From: Nitrospirota bacterium
GTDB taxonomy: Bacteria > Nitrospirota > Thermodesulfovibrionia > Thermodesulfovibrionales > Dissulfurispiraceae
NCBI GenBank assembly: GCA_021791055.1
Contig: JAJYXI010000017.1
Coordinates: 1 to 50,878, forward strand
DNA: 50,878 nucleotides
Reading direction: 5' to 3'
Shown here: positions 34,946-43,613 of the stretch, one piece after another
Layout of the letters: every line of letters starts with the position of its first letter
How positions within the stretch are numbered: position 1 is the stretch's first letter
Translations under genes and position numbers: made by a program
Notes under the pieces: generated by a model
Seen by the model: the letters and a program-made list of their open reading frames with translations, nothing else
Databases searched by the model: none
Told to the model about the DNA's origin: nothing

Positions 34946-36594
34946 ATTCCCTTCTCGTAATCCCCCTCGGAGGGCTTGATGAAATCGGTCTGAATATGAC
35001 CGTTTTTCAGTACTCCGATGACCTTATCGTAGTTGATGCAGGTCTTATGTTTCCCGAAGAAGATATGCTCGGTGTGGACTTTGTCATACCTGACTTTTCC
35101 TACATCCTCGAAAACAGGGAAAAGGTAAGGGGAATAGTTCTTACTCATGGGCATGAAGACCATACAGGAGCATTGCCATTTTTACTGAAGGAAATGAATG
35201 TGCCTGTTTACGGTACACCGTTAACACTTGCGCTTGTTAGAGAAAAATTAAGAGAGCACAACATAACCGACATACCCCTTATCCCCATCAGGCCGAGAGA
35301 TACCATTACCCTCGGCGCTTTTAATATAGAATTTATGAGGGTTACGCACAGCATAGTGGACGGAGTTGGTCTTGCAATAAATACACCTCTTGGAAATATT
35401 ATCCATACAGGCGATTTTAAGCTTGACCCGACACCTGTTGACGGAGAGTTGATGGATTTTCATAAATTCTCAGAGTACGGAGAGAAAGGAACGCTGTTGA
35501 TGCTATCCGACAGCACCAATGCGGAAAAGGGAGGATTCACATTCTCAGAAAAAGAGGTAAGAAGGGCCTTTGAAGACATATTCTCAAAGAAAAAGGGAAG
35601 GATAATTATAGCTACATTTGCATCGAATATACACCGCATCCAGCAGGTAATCGATGTGGCGCTGCAGTACGGAAGACGCATAATAATGTGCGGCAAAAGC
35701 ATGGTAGCCAATTCACAGATTGCCCTTGACCTCGGTTATCTGAAGATGCCCGAAAACACATGGGTGAGGCTCGAAAACCTGAAAGACCTGCCTGACGATA
35801 AAGTGGTGATAATAACCACAGGAAGTCAGGGAGAGCCTATGAGCGTCCTTTCGAGGATTGCCATAGACGAGCACAAACATATAAGAATAAAAGAGGGAGA
35901 CACGGTTATCCTCTCGGCAAAGATGATTCCCGGCAATGAGCGTTCTATAGGGAGAATAATAAACCACCTTATGAGGAGAGGGGCTGATGTAATATACGAA
36001 AAGGTCTCCGAGATACATGTATCGGGACATGCCTCAAAGGAAGAATTGAAACTCATGATCAACCTTGTGAAACCAAAATATTTTATGCCTATACACGGGG
36101 AATACAGGCATCTGAAATATCATGCAAAATTGGCTGAAAAGTCAGGGGTGCTGCCTGAAAATATATTTATTATGGAAGACGGCGCAGTCCTCGAGATAAC
36201 AGGGACAGGCGCATCGAAAAATGGAAAGATAAACTCAGGAAGAATATTTATTGACGGCAAGGGAATCGGCGGTGTTGAAGGCATGGTGCTTAGGGACAGG
36301 AAGAGGCTTGCGCATGACGGGATAGTAATTGTGCTTGTGGGCATAGAGAAGCTCACGAAGAAAATCGTCTCGGGGCCTGAGATAATATCGAGGGGGTTTA
36401 TTTTTGAGGATGCATCGCAGGATATAATAAATGAGGTCAGGGATCTGATGAATAATACGCTGACGGGTCTCGAAGATGATATAATCTCCGATATCAGCCT
36501 TATTCAGGCAAAGTTAAGGTCTACGCTCAAAAAATATCTGAGAAACACAATGGACAGAAAGCCCATGATAATGCCGATAATAATGGAAGTATGA
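34936..36594 (+). CDS. rnj: Ribonuclease J
   Basis: Metallo-beta-lactamase/beta-CASP nuclease with endo- and 5'-exonuclease activity in mRNA decay and rRNA maturation. Metal motif THGHEDHTGALPF, then IHTGDFKLDPTP, beta-CASP motifs (SDSTNAEKGGFTFSE, IIATFASNIHRIQQVID, GSQGEP) and HVSGHA. C-terminal domain present; 552 residues, typical. The GTG start is inside the end of the HD-GYP gene, suggesting coupled translation. Confidence 0.95.
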   Translation: MEINSLLVIPLGGLDEIGLNMTVFQYSDDLIVVDAGLMFPEEDMLGVDFVIPDFSYILENREKVRGIVLTHGHEDHTGALPFLLKEMNVPVYGTPLTLALVREKLREHNITDIPLIPIRPRDTITLGAFNIEFMRVTHSIVDGVGLAINTPLGNIIHTGDFKLDPTPVDGELMDFHKFSEYGEKGTLLMLSDSTNAEKGGFTFSEKEVRRAFEDIFSKKKGRIIIATFASNIHRIQQVIDVALQYGRRIIMCGKSMVANSQIALDLGYLKMPENTWVRLENLKDLPDDKVVIITTGSQGEPMSVLSRIAIDEHKHIRIKEGDTVILSAKMIPGNERSIGRIINHLMRRGADVIYEKVSEIHVSGHASKEELKLMINLVKPKYFMPIHGEYRHLKYHAKLAEKSGVLPENIFIMEDGAVLEITGTGASKNGKINSGRIFIDGKGIGGVEGMVLRDRKRLAHDGIVIVLVGIEKLTKKIVSGPEIISRGFIFEDASQDIINEVRDLMNNTLTGLEDDIISDISLIQAKLRSTLKKYLRNTMDRKPMIMPIIMEV

Positions 36595-37428
36595 ATGAGA
36601 AAAATTCCATATCTCCACATAATTTTATTTATCGTAACTTTTTTAACAACTCTTACTGCCGGCGCATTACAGAAGGGTGTGAGCATATTCAGAGAGCCGG
36701 GAAGGATAATAGAAGGTTTGCCTTTTGCTGGCACATTGATGACAATTCTTCTGTGCCATGAATTATCCCACTACATTGCATCAAAAAAGCATCACACAAA
36801 GGCGACCCTTCCGTATTTTATCCCTGCTCCATCAATAATAGGCACATTCGGCGCATTCATAAAAATGAAATCACCCATAATCACCAGAAAGGCGCTTATT
36901 GATATAGGCGCATCAGGTCCTATATCAGGTTTTATTGTCTCTGTAATAGCCTGCATTGTCGGCCTCAGCATGTCGGAGATTGTTTCGGTGTCAAGCACCG
37001 AAGGAGCATTGAGCCTTGGAGATTCCATTTTGTTTTCTTTTTTATCCAGAGCGATATTAGGAGCTGCCCCTGACCATTACGATATTCTCCTTCATCCTGT
37101 TGCCTTTGCAGGATGGATTGGTCTTTTTGTTACATCGCTGAATCTTATTCCTGTCGGTCAGCTTGACGGAGGGCATATAGCCTTTGCAATTATGGGCGAA
37201 AGGCACAGGTATGTATCCATAGTCCTTGTCGTTATACTCGCAATACTGGGAATCTTTTACTGGGAGGGATGGGCATTATGGGCAGTGCTGATGCTTGTCC
37301 TCGGCATCAAACACCCTCCTGTGCTTTACTGGGAAGTCCCGCTCGACCCGAAGAGAAGGGTTGTCGGAATCCTCACTTTTATAATCTTCATAATCACATT
37401 CATACCGTCGCCGTTTAAACTGTTGTAA
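36595..37428 (+). CDS. Site-2-protease-type membrane metalloprotease (M50)
   Basis: Intramembrane zinc protease fold with about six helices in 277 residues. The zinc motif HExxH is HELSH (LLCHELSHYIASKKH), and the third ligand is in NLIPVGQLDGGHIAFAI. It lacks the PDZ domain of RseP, resembling the short SpoIVFB/Rip-like or YdiL-type branch. It begins directly after the RNase J stop and overlaps the next gene by one base, so it belongs to the same operon. Substrate unknown. Confidence 0.85.
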   Translation: MRKIPYLHIILFIVTFLTTLTAGALQKGVSIFREPGRIIEGLPFAGTLMTILLCHELSHYIASKKHHTKATLPYFIPAPSIIGTFGAFIKMKSPIITRKALIDIGASGPISGFIVSVIACIVGLSMSEIVSVSSTEGALSLGDSILFSFLSRAILGAAPDHYDILLHPVAFAGWIGLFVTSLNLIPVGQLDGGHIAFAIMGERHRYVSIVLVVILAILGIFYWEGWALWAVLMLVLGIKHPPVLYWEVPLDPKRRVVGILTFIIFIITFIPSPFKLL

Positions 37429-38237
37429 TGAGATTCATCGAGATCACAAGCCCTGCAAACCCCATAATTAAGGAAGCCTTAAAGATAAAGGAGAAGCACG
37501 CCAGATACAGGCATGAGGTGTTTTTGATAGAAGGCCCGCATCTGATGGAAATGGCAGCAGCATCTCCTGCCGTTGATATTAAAAGGGTATTTTTTACGGA
37601 AGACTTCTCAACAAAAAAAGAAGGCCAGCGGTTTTTAAGACAGCTTTCTAAAAAAGAAGTTCAGTTAATAGAAACATCAGGACATATCCTCTCAAAACTC
37701 ACGGATACCGAGACACCTCAGGGAATTGTGGCTATTGTATCCTGTAAAGCAATAGTCTTGGCTGAAATCAGTTTCAAAGGAATCCCTTTTATTGTCGTCT
37801 GTGACGGTATTCAGGACCCCGGAAATCTTGGTACAATTATCAGAGCGTCTGATGCAGCAGGCGCTGATGCGGTGGTAATCCTTCCCGGGACATGCGATGC
37901 CTTTATGCAAAAGACTATAAGGGCGACTGCAGGGAGTTTATTTAACATGCCTATCGTCTATTCCGAACCAGAAGCTCTATTCAATTATCTTGATTCAAAA
38001 AGTATTGCGCTGTACGCAGCAGATGTTCGTGCACAGGTGTCAATTTATGAATCTGACCTTAAACAGCCAGCAGCCATTGCCTTTGGAAATGAAGCGCATG
38101 GTGTCAGCGAATTATTGCTTAAAAGGGCAAAAGGTTTGAAAATTCCTATTTTGGGCAAGGCGGAGAGCCTGAATGTTGCTATGGCAGCGTCTGTGTGCCT
38201 GTATGAGATAGTGAGGCAGAGAATGTTTTTGGATTAA
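37428..38237 (+). CDS. SpoU/TrmH-family RNA methyltransferase
   Basis: 2'-O-ribose methylase of rRNA or tRNA. The N-terminal substrate-binding domain (ITSPANPIIKEALKIKEKHA, VFLIEGPHLMEMA) resembles RlmB/TsnR-type enzymes. The SPOUT knot motifs are present: VVCDGIQDPGNLGTIIRASD, AIAFGNEAHGVSELLL and PILGKAESLNVAMAASVCLY. 269 residues. The exact modified position cannot be given. Confidence 0.9.
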   Translation: MRFIEITSPANPIIKEALKIKEKHARYRHEVFLIEGPHLMEMAAASPAVDIKRVFFTEDFSTKKEGQRFLRQLSKKEVQLIETSGHILSKLTDTETPQGIVAIVSCKAIVLAEISFKGIPFIVVCDGIQDPGNLGTIIRASDAAGADAVVILPGTCDAFMQKTIRATAGSLFNMPIVYSEPEALFNYLDSKSIALYAADVRAQVSIYESDLKQPAAIAFGNEAHGVSELLLKRAKGLKIPILGKAESLNVAMAASVCLYEIVRQRMFLD

Positions 38238-38301
38238 CATTTTTCAGCATAATTGGTTATACTAACTTATATTAAAAATAGAATCGAAAGGAGAGTTTCA
38301 T

Positions 38302-38745
38302 ATGCAGGTTATTCTTAAAGAGGATGTTAAAGATTTAGGTCACATAGGGGATTTGGTCAATGTCAAGGAGGGATATGCGAGGAATTTTCTGATACCAAAG
38401 GGGCTTGCTGTAGAGGCAAATCCTAAAAATCTCAAGGCACTGGAGCACGAAAAGAGAAAGATACAGGAACTCGTAAAGAAGGCAAAGACTGCTGCCGAGG
38501 AGCTCGCATCAAAGGTCTCAGGAACAACCGTTACAATAAAGGCCAAGGCAGGAGAGGAGGATAGGCTTTTCGGCTCTGTCACTGTCATGGATATTGCGGA
38601 TGCTCTGAAAAAAGAAGGCATGGATATTGACAAAAAGAAGATTGTAATGGAAGAACCCATAAAGAGGCTTGGCAATTATACGGTTAGTGTGAAGATACAT
38701 TCAGAGGTTTCAGCACAGCTCAATGTTCAGGTAGTAAGTGAGTAA
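38302..38745 (+). CDS. rplI: 50S ribosomal protein L9
   Basis: Structural protein of the large subunit. Starts [20 protein letters not shown] and contains [19 protein letters not shown], the L9 signature, plus a long connecting helix and a C-terminal domain ([16 protein letters not shown]). 147 residues. Ribosome-binding site AAGGAGAG. The stop codon is part of the first repeat unit of a hairpin element that fills the gap to dnaB; rplI-dnaB is a classical neighbour pair. Confidence 0.96.
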   Translation: MQVILKEDVKDLGHIGDLVNVKEGYARNFLIPKGLAVEANPKNLKALEHEKRKIQELVKKAKTAAEELASKVSGTTVTIKAKAGEEDRLFGSVTVMDIADALKKEGMDIDKKKIVMEEPIKRLGNYTVSVKIHSEVSAQLNVQVVSE

Positions 38746-38841
38746 ATGAGTAAATGGGTAAAAGAGTAGATGAGTAAATTAGAAAAAATTGATTAAAATT
38801 TTAAAATCTCATCAACTCATATACTCATGTACTCATTAACC
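38740..38841. repeat. Octad hairpin element between rplI and dnaB
   Basis: Left arm 38740-38780 has five 8-nt units (GAGTAAAT, GAGTAAAT, GGGTAAAA, GAGTAGAT, GAGTAAAT). Right arm 38808-38841 is their imperfect reverse complement (CTCATCAA...CTCATTAA). It contains the rplI stop and ends 5 nt before the dnaB ribosome-binding site. No gene in it. Confidence 0.8.
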
Positions 38842-38856
38842 TAATTTGGAGGACCA

Positions 38857-40251
38857 TTGAGAGAGATTGATTTAAGTCCAAAAGATATGCCAAGAGATAT
38901 GATAGACAAACTGCCTCCCCAGAATATAGAAGCAGAGCAGTCTGTCCTTGGCGCCATCATACTCGATAACGAAGCACTGTCGAAGTCTCTCGAGGTGCTC
39001 AGTCCAGATGACTTCTACAAAGATACCCACAGGCGGCTGTACAATGCAATGCTTGGGCTTTTTGAGAAGAACGAGCCGATAGACATTGTGACCCTGACGG
39101 ATTATCTGAGAAAAAAAGACGAGCTTGAGGCAGTAGGCGGTATTTCTTATCTTTCATATCTTGCAAATACAATCCCGACATCAGCAAATATACGGTATCA
39201 CGCAAAGATAGTCAGGGAAAAGGCCCTGCTGAGGTCATTGATACAGACAGCTACCCACATTACTTCAAGGGTTTATGAGGACAGCCTTGATGCAGATGAA
39301 ATGGTTGATTACGCAGAGAAGATGATATTCGACATTGCGGACAAGAGGACAAAGACCTCTTTTGCAAGTCTGAAGGATGTTATTAAGGACACCTTCAAGA
39401 TGATAGAGCATCTCTATGATAAAAAAGAGGCCATTACAGGCGTTCCTTCGGGCTTTAAGGACATTGACGAATTGACATCAGGATTTCAGCCCAGTGATTT
39501 GATAATCATCGGCGGCAGGCCCGGTATGGGCAAGACCGCATTTGCGCTTAATATAGCCCAGCATGTGGCCATTGATTTGAAAGAGCCTGTGGCAGTATTC
39601 AGCCTTGAGATGTCAAAGGAACAGCTTGCCATGAGAATGCTTTGTGCAGAAAGCATGGTTGATGCCTCCCATGTTAGAAAGGGTTTTATAAGCAAACAGG
39701 ACTGGCCGAAGCTGACAAATGCTGCAGGAAGGCTTGCCGATGCCCCAATATTTATAGACGACTCCTCTGCCATTACAGTGCTTGAGGTTCGTGCAAAGGC
39801 AAGGAGACTTAAGATGGAGCATGGAGGACTGAGCCTTGTTGTGGTTGACTACCTCCAGCTCATGAGGAGCAGGGGAAATTTTGAGCGCAGGGAGCAGGAG
39901 ATATCAGAGATATCGAGGTCTTTAAAGGCACTTGCAAAGGAGTTAAGGGTGCCTGTTGTTGCATTGAGCCAGTTAAACAGGGCTGTTGAACAGAGGGGCG
40001 AGAAAAAACCCACCCTTGCCGACCTCAGGGAATCAGGGGCAATAGAGCAGGATGCTGATGTGATTATGTTCATTTACAGGGATGAGATCTATAATAAAAA
40101 CAATCCATCTAATAAAGGCAAGGCAGAGGTCATTCTTGCAAAACAGAGGAACGGGCCTACAGGCACGGTTAATCTTACATACCTTGCAGACAGCACGAGG
40201 TTTGTTGATTTTGCGAACATGTCCTACGAATCTGAAGAGGAAGTTTATTGA
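38857..40251 (+). CDS. dnaB: Replicative DNA helicase DnaB
   Basis: Hexameric fork helicase. N-terminal domain (PPQNIEAEQSVLGAIILDNE), then a RecA-like motor with Walker A GGRPGMGKTAFALNIA, FSLEMSKEQLAMRML, Walker B LVVVDYLQLM and DLRESGAIEQDADVIMFIYR. 464 residues, no intein. The TTG start at 38857 is supported by GGAGGA 5 nt upstream; an internal ATG at 38887 is less well placed. Confidence 0.96.
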   Translation: MREIDLSPKDMPRDMIDKLPPQNIEAEQSVLGAIILDNEALSKSLEVLSPDDFYKDTHRRLYNAMLGLFEKNEPIDIVTLTDYLRKKDELEAVGGISYLSYLANTIPTSANIRYHAKIVREKALLRSLIQTATHITSRVYEDSLDADEMVDYAEKMIFDIADKRTKTSFASLKDVIKDTFKMIEHLYDKKEAITGVPSGFKDIDELTSGFQPSDLIIIGGRPGMGKTAFALNIAQHVAIDLKEPVAVFSLEMSKEQLAMRMLCAESMVDASHVRKGFISKQDWPKLTNAAGRLADAPIFIDDSSAITVLEVRAKARRLKMEHGGLSLVVVDYLQLMRSRGNFERREQEISEISRSLKALAKELRVPVVALSQLNRAVEQRGEKKPTLADLRESGAIEQDADVIMFIYRDEIYNKNNPSNKGKAEVILAKQRNGPTGTVNLTYLADSTRFVDFANMSYESEEEVY

Positions 40252-41054
40252 TGAAGAGGTCAGCGGCAGTAGCTGGGCAATTTTATTACGGCACTGCATC
40301 GAGACTGAAAAACCAGGTAGCCCAGTATATTATTGAAGGTGCAGTAAAAGAGAAGGCCATAGGCGTTATATCACCCCATGCCGGATTGATGTACTCAGGC
40401 CATGTTGCAGGCGCTGTATATTCCTCAATACAATTCCCAAAAACCTTTATCCTCATAGGTCCGAATCATACAGGGCTTGGTGCAAATGTATCCATGATGG
40501 TTTCAGGTCAGTGGGAGATCCCAACAGGGACATTCCCCATTGATAATGATCTCGCCGGAAAGATATTGCAGAAAGCGCCTTATGTATCAGAAGATGTACA
40601 GGCACATATATTTGAGCATTCCCTTGAGGTGCAACTGCCGTTTATAGCCTATTTTTCGGACAGTGTTAAGATTGTTCCAATAACCGTGATGAGTGCTTCG
40701 CTTCAGGAATGCAAGAAGATTGGAGAAGGGATTGCAGATTCTATAAAAGAAATTGGTTATGATGTGGTTATAGTGGCAAGCTCTGATATGAGTCATTATG
40801 AACCTGACGATGTTGCGAAGAGGCTCGATAGCCTTGCCATTAATGAGATGCTTAACCTAAGTCCAGAGGGCTTATATAATATTGTTCACAAGGAAAGAAT
40901 CTCCATGTGCGGTTTCCTGCCTGCAACCATAATGCTTTATGCTGCAAAGGCATTGGGCGCTAAGGAGGCAAGGCTTGTAAAATATGCCACATCAGGCGAT
41001 GTGAGCGGAGATTATGAGCATGTTGTAGGATATGCCGGAGTGATAGTTAAGTGA
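40248..41054 (+). CDS. amrB: AmmeMemoRadiSam system protein B (MEMO1-like)
   Basis: MEMO family, related to class III dioxygenases. Family segments: RSAAVAGQFYYGTASRLKNQ, VISPHAGLMYSGHVAGAVY, LIGPNHTGLGANVSMMVSG, EHSLEVQLPFIAYF and ASSDMSHYEPDDVAKRLD. 268 residues. Usually found with an AMMECR1 protein and a radical SAM enzyme; those partners are not in this window. Overlaps the dnaB stop and the next gene's start by 4 nt each. Confidence 0.9.
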   Translation: MMKRSAAVAGQFYYGTASRLKNQVAQYIIEGAVKEKAIGVISPHAGLMYSGHVAGAVYSSIQFPKTFILIGPNHTGLGANVSMMVSGQWEIPTGTFPIDNDLAGKILQKAPYVSEDVQAHIFEHSLEVQLPFIAYFSDSVKIVPITVMSASLQECKKIGEGIADSIKEIGYDVVIVASSDMSHYEPDDVAKRLDSLAINEMLNLSPEGLYNIVHKERISMCGFLPATIMLYAAKALGAKEARLVKYATSGDVSGDYEHVVGYAGVIVK

Positions 41055-41737
41055 GTAGCCAGAAGTCAGAAGTCAGAAGTGCAGTTATTTTAGCCGGCGG
41101 TGAGAATCGAAGATTTCCTACCATCAAGAGTTTTATAAAAGTTAATGATTCCTCAATTATCGAGAAAAATATTGCCTTACTGAAAGAGATGTTTGATGAG
41201 GTATTTATCAGCAGCAATATGCCAGAGATATATTTTTATCTTGGAGCGCCACTAATAGGTGATGTTCTTCCATCAAGAGGGCCTATGTCCGGAATATATT
41301 CGTCACTAATTAATGCAAGAGGAGACACTGTTTTTGTTGTAGCCTGCGACATGCCGTTTGTGAAAAAAGAGGTTATTTCTTTTATTTGTAAAAAGCACGC
41401 GGAATCGCTGAATTCTAAATCTATTCGGGGGGAATTTCAAAGGGGGGACACAATGTCCCCCCTTTGCCCTGATGCCACAATCCCGATATATAACAAAGAA
41501 CCACAGCCCCTGTTCGGTGTATACTGTAAGACAATTTTGCCTTATCTTGAGGATTGTGTGCTGAATGATAAGACATCAATGAAGCGTCTGTTAAGTGAAA
41601 TTAACACTAATTTTATAGAAGAGTCTGATATAATGACAATAGACCCTGAAGGCAGGTCATTTGTTAATATAAATACGATGGAAGACTATGAAAAAATAGC
41701 TCATGGCTCATGGCTGGCTCATAGTAGAAAACTATGA
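41051..41737 (+). CDS. mobA: Molybdenum cofactor guanylyltransferase MobA, with repeat-derived segments
   Basis: Adds GMP to molybdopterin to make the bis-MGD cofactor. VILAGGENRRFPTIKSFIKV is the nucleotide-binding signature (slightly divergent from LAGG.s.RmG.dK), with VVACDMPFVKKE as the metal site and PLFGVYCKTILPYLEDC near the end. 228 residues. Three segments are coded by repeats: the N terminus (SQKSEVRS), about residues 125-138 by a G-rich palindrome, and the C terminus (AHGSWLAHSRKL). Activity is probable but not certain. Confidence 0.8.
   Translation: MSSQKSEVRSAVILAGGENRRFPTIKSFIKVNDSSIIEKNIALLKEMFDEVFISSNMPEIYFYLGAPLIGDVLPSRGPMSGIYSSLINARGDTVFVVACDMPFVKKEVISFICKKHAESLNSKSIRGEFQRGDTMSPLCPDATIPIYNKEPQPLFGVYCKTILPYLEDCVLNDKTSMKRLLSEINTNFIEESDIMTIDPEGRSFVNINTMEDYEKIAHGSWLAHSRKL
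41061..41081. repeat. Single heptad-repeat arm at the mobA start
   Basis: AGAAGTC / AGAAGTC / AGAAGTG codes QKSEVRS at the N terminus of MobA, directly before the nucleotide-binding motif. The same unit recurs inside alr. Confidence 0.65.
41427..41466. repeat. G-rich palindrome inside mobA; copy 2
   Basis: Arms 41438-41450 and 41454-41466 pair perfectly over 13 bp (CAAAGGGGGGACA with its complement), preceded by GGGGGGAATTT. It is the reverse-orientation twin of the element after lemA. In frame, it codes RGEFQRGDTMSPLCP. Confidence 0.75.
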
Positions 41738-41747
41738 GCTATGAGCC
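41699..41747. repeat. Heptad hairpin element at the mobA 3' end
   Basis: GCTCATG / GCTCATG / GCTGGCTCATAGT (41699-41725) pairs with AACTATGAGCTATGAGCC (41730-41747). It codes the last residues of MobA and its stop, and ends 4 nt before the tatA ribosome-binding site. Confidence 0.7.
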
Positions 41748-41763
41748 AATAAGGAGGTAATTT

Positions 41764-41976
41764 ATGTTTGGTCTTGGAATGCAGGAGCTGATAATAATAT
41801 TGGTAATCGTTCTTATCCTGTTTGGCGCTAAGAGATTGCCTGAGCTTGCAGGGGGTATAGGTAAGGCGATTAAGAGCTTTAAAAAAGGAGTGTCCGAGCC
41901 TGACGAGATAGATGTGACCCCTAAAAAGACAGTCTCAGAAGGCAAGGAAGAGGCTAAGGAAGAGAAAAAGGCGTAA
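41764..41976 (+). CDS. tatA: Sec-independent translocase protein TatA
   Basis: Pore-forming component of the Tat exporter for folded proteins. One membrane helix ([20 protein letters not shown]), the FG hinge, an amphipathic helix ([20 protein letters not shown]) and a charged tail. 70 residues, right for TatA/E. Strong ribosome-binding site AAGGAGGT. Neighbouring mobA makes sense: many Tat substrates carry the molybdenum cofactor. Confidence 0.94.
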   Translation: MFGLGMQELIIILVIVLILFGAKRLPELAGGIGKAIKSFKKGVSEPDEIDVTPKKTVSEGKEEAKEEKKA

Positions 41977-41983
41977 GATAAAG

Positions 41984-43090
41984 GTGAACAGAGGTGCCAT
42001 TGCTGAAATAGATTTAAATTCTATTTCCAATAATCTCAGGGTTATAAAAGACCTGTCCAATAACCGTCCTGTAATAGCCGTTGTAAAGGCAGATGCCTAT
42101 GGGCATGGCGCTGTGGATATTTCGAGAAAACTGGTCAATGAAGTGGATTATCTCGCAGTAGCCTTTACAGGAGAGGCAAGGGAATTAAGGGATTCAGGCA
42201 TAAATATTCCCATCATTGTGCTTTTTGATCCTGATGCAGCGGATATTTTCAAATATAATCTCATCCCTGTGATTGGAGATAAAAAAACAGCCATTACCTT
42301 ATCTAAAGAGGCAGAGAAAAATAACAGAAATGTCAGCGTGCATGTTAAGGTTGATACAGGAATGGGAAGGCTGGGTTTTACAGAAAATACGACCAAAGAG
42401 ATATTGGAAATTGCGAATCTAAGAGGCATAAGCATTGATGGTGTAATGAGCCATTTTTCCGAGGCAGATTTATTAGATACATCCTTTGCCATGATGCAGA
42501 TTAACAGATTTAATGCTATTAAGGCTGAACTGTTAAATAACGGCCTGAATGTAAGGCTTTTTCATATAGCCAACAGCGCTGCTGTTGCGACACTGCCTGA
42601 ATCCCGTTTTGATGCAGTAAGGCCAGGATTGATGTTGTATGGATACTCGCCAATACAGAAGACAGAAGTCAGAAGTCAGAAGTCAGAACTAATTCCTGCA
42701 ATGACCGTTAAAGCAAAAATATTAGCCTTGAGAAGACTCCCGACAGACACTCCCATAAGCTACGGCAGGACTTTTATTACAAAGCGTGACAGCCTTATAG
42801 GTGTTATACCGATTGGTTATGCCGATGGCTTCAGCAGACGGTTCTCAAACAATGCTGAAGTGCTTGTAAGTGGTAAAAAAGTCCCTGTGGTCGGCCGTGT
42901 TTGTATGGACCTGACAATGATTGATTTAACAGATGTAGAACATGTGGAAGAAGGAGATGAAGCTATCATTATCGGAAGGCAGGGGAATGAATCTATTGAT
43001 GCAGCCGAGCTTGCATTAAGGGCAGATACGATCCCCTATGAAATATTAACATCTCTTGGAAATATGGCGAAAAGGGTTTATAATAGCTGA
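41984..43090 (+). CDS. alr: Alanine racemase, with a repeat insert
   Basis: PLP enzyme making D-alanine for peptidoglycan. The PLP-lysine motif AVVKADAYGHGAVDISRKL, DTGMGRLGF, AVRPGLMLYGYSP, and the second catalytic region with PISYGRTFITKR and the Tyr in IPIGYADGFSRRF are all present. 368 residues. The start is GTG. About residues 225-236 (QKTEVRSQKSEL) are coded by five AGAAGTC-type heptads at the junction to the C-terminal beta domain; no catalytic residue is affected. Confidence 0.93.
   Translation: MNRGAIAEIDLNSISNNLRVIKDLSNNRPVIAVVKADAYGHGAVDISRKLVNEVDYLAVAFTGEARELRDSGINIPIIVLFDPDAADIFKYNLIPVIGDKKTAITLSKEAEKNNRNVSVHVKVDTGMGRLGFTENTTKEILEIANLRGISIDGVMSHFSEADLLDTSFAMMQINRFNAIKAELLNNGLNVRLFHIANSAAVATLPESRFDAVRPGLMLYGYSPIQKTEVRSQKSELIPAMTVKAKILALRRLPTDTPISYGRTFITKRDSLIGVIPIGYADGFSRRFSNNAEVLVSGKKVPVVGRVCMDLTMIDLTDVEHVEEGDEAIIIGRQGNESIDAAELALRADTIPYEILTSLGNMAKRVYNS
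42657..42691. repeat. Heptad tandem repeat inside alr
   Basis: AGAAGAC, AGAAGTC three times, then AGAACTA: five 7-nt units, 35 nt, single arm. It codes QKTEVRSQKSEL at an interdomain surface loop of the racemase. Confidence 0.8.
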
Positions 43091-43121
43091 GATGGAAAAC
43101 TTGAAAGGAGGTGAAGGACTG

Positions 43122-43520
43122 ATGGTGAGGATTCCTTTTATGAGAGAGGTTGCATGGTGTCTTGTCTTTGCAATGTTTATTATCGGTATTGCCCCAAAGG
43201 TCGAGGCAGGTTTTGCTCCGTCAGAGGCGATTGCCCTTGCTCAGGTTGACAGGGCTGCAGACATGGACAGGATACAGAAGGTTCTTGAGACAAAGATGAT
43301 TAAGGACAGGCTCGAAAAGTTAGGCTTTACTCAGGATGAGATTAATAGCCGCCTTGCGCAGCTCAGCGACCAGCAGATGCACCAGCTTGCCCTCCAGCTT
43401 GATGACCTGAAGGTCGGAAAGGACGATGGCCTCGGTATTATTATTGCTCTCCTTGTAATAGCGATACTGGTTGTAATCTTATTGCAGTTGACAGGTCATA
43501 GGGTCGTAGTGACGAAATAG
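43122..43520 (+). CDS. PA2779-family small exported protein
   Basis: Probable N-terminal signal (MREVAWCLVFAMFIIGIAPK, ending VEAG), a helical mid-region with DRAADMDRIQKVLETKMIKD, RLEKLGFTQDEINSRLAQLS and DQQMHQLALQLDDL, and a C-terminal membrane helix (GIIIALLVIAILVVILLQL). This is the PA2779 pattern. The ATG at 43122 is chosen because AAAGGAGG lies 9 nt upstream; an earlier in-frame start would overlap alr. It leads a module with the C39 peptidase and TPR lipoprotein, a grouping known from other bacteria but not explained. Confidence 0.8.
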   Translation: MVRIPFMREVAWCLVFAMFIIGIAPKVEAGFAPSEAIALAQVDRAADMDRIQKVLETKMIKDRLEKLGFTQDEINSRLAQLSDQQMHQLALQLDDLKVGKDDGLGIIIALLVIAILVVILLQLTGHRVVVTK

Positions 43521-43530
43521 ATATTAAAAA

Positions 43531-43613
43531 GGCAAAAGGCTATGGGCAAGAGGCAAGAGGGAAAAAACGGACAAAAGACATCGAATAATTATCCATTGCC
43601 TGTAGCCTTTTGC
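43531..43613. repeat. Heptad hairpin element coding the C39-protein signal peptide
   Basis: Left arm 43531-43560 is GGCAAAA / GGCTATG / GGCAAGA / GGCAAGA. Right arm 43593-43613 is its reverse complement. The ATG lies inside the left arm. The left arm gives MGKRQEGK and the right arm gives PLPVAFC. Confidence 0.75.

Noticed and set aside
42657-42691. Possible CRISPR-like or microsatellite array
   Set aside because: Units are 7 nt with no spacers, only a few copies, and different unit sequences at other sites. This fits neither CRISPR nor a simple slippage tract shared across loci.
43056-43121. Upstream start for the PA2779-type gene
   Set aside because: It would overlap alr and add a non-signal leader. 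The ATG at 43122 has a strong ribosome-binding site and a direct signal peptide.
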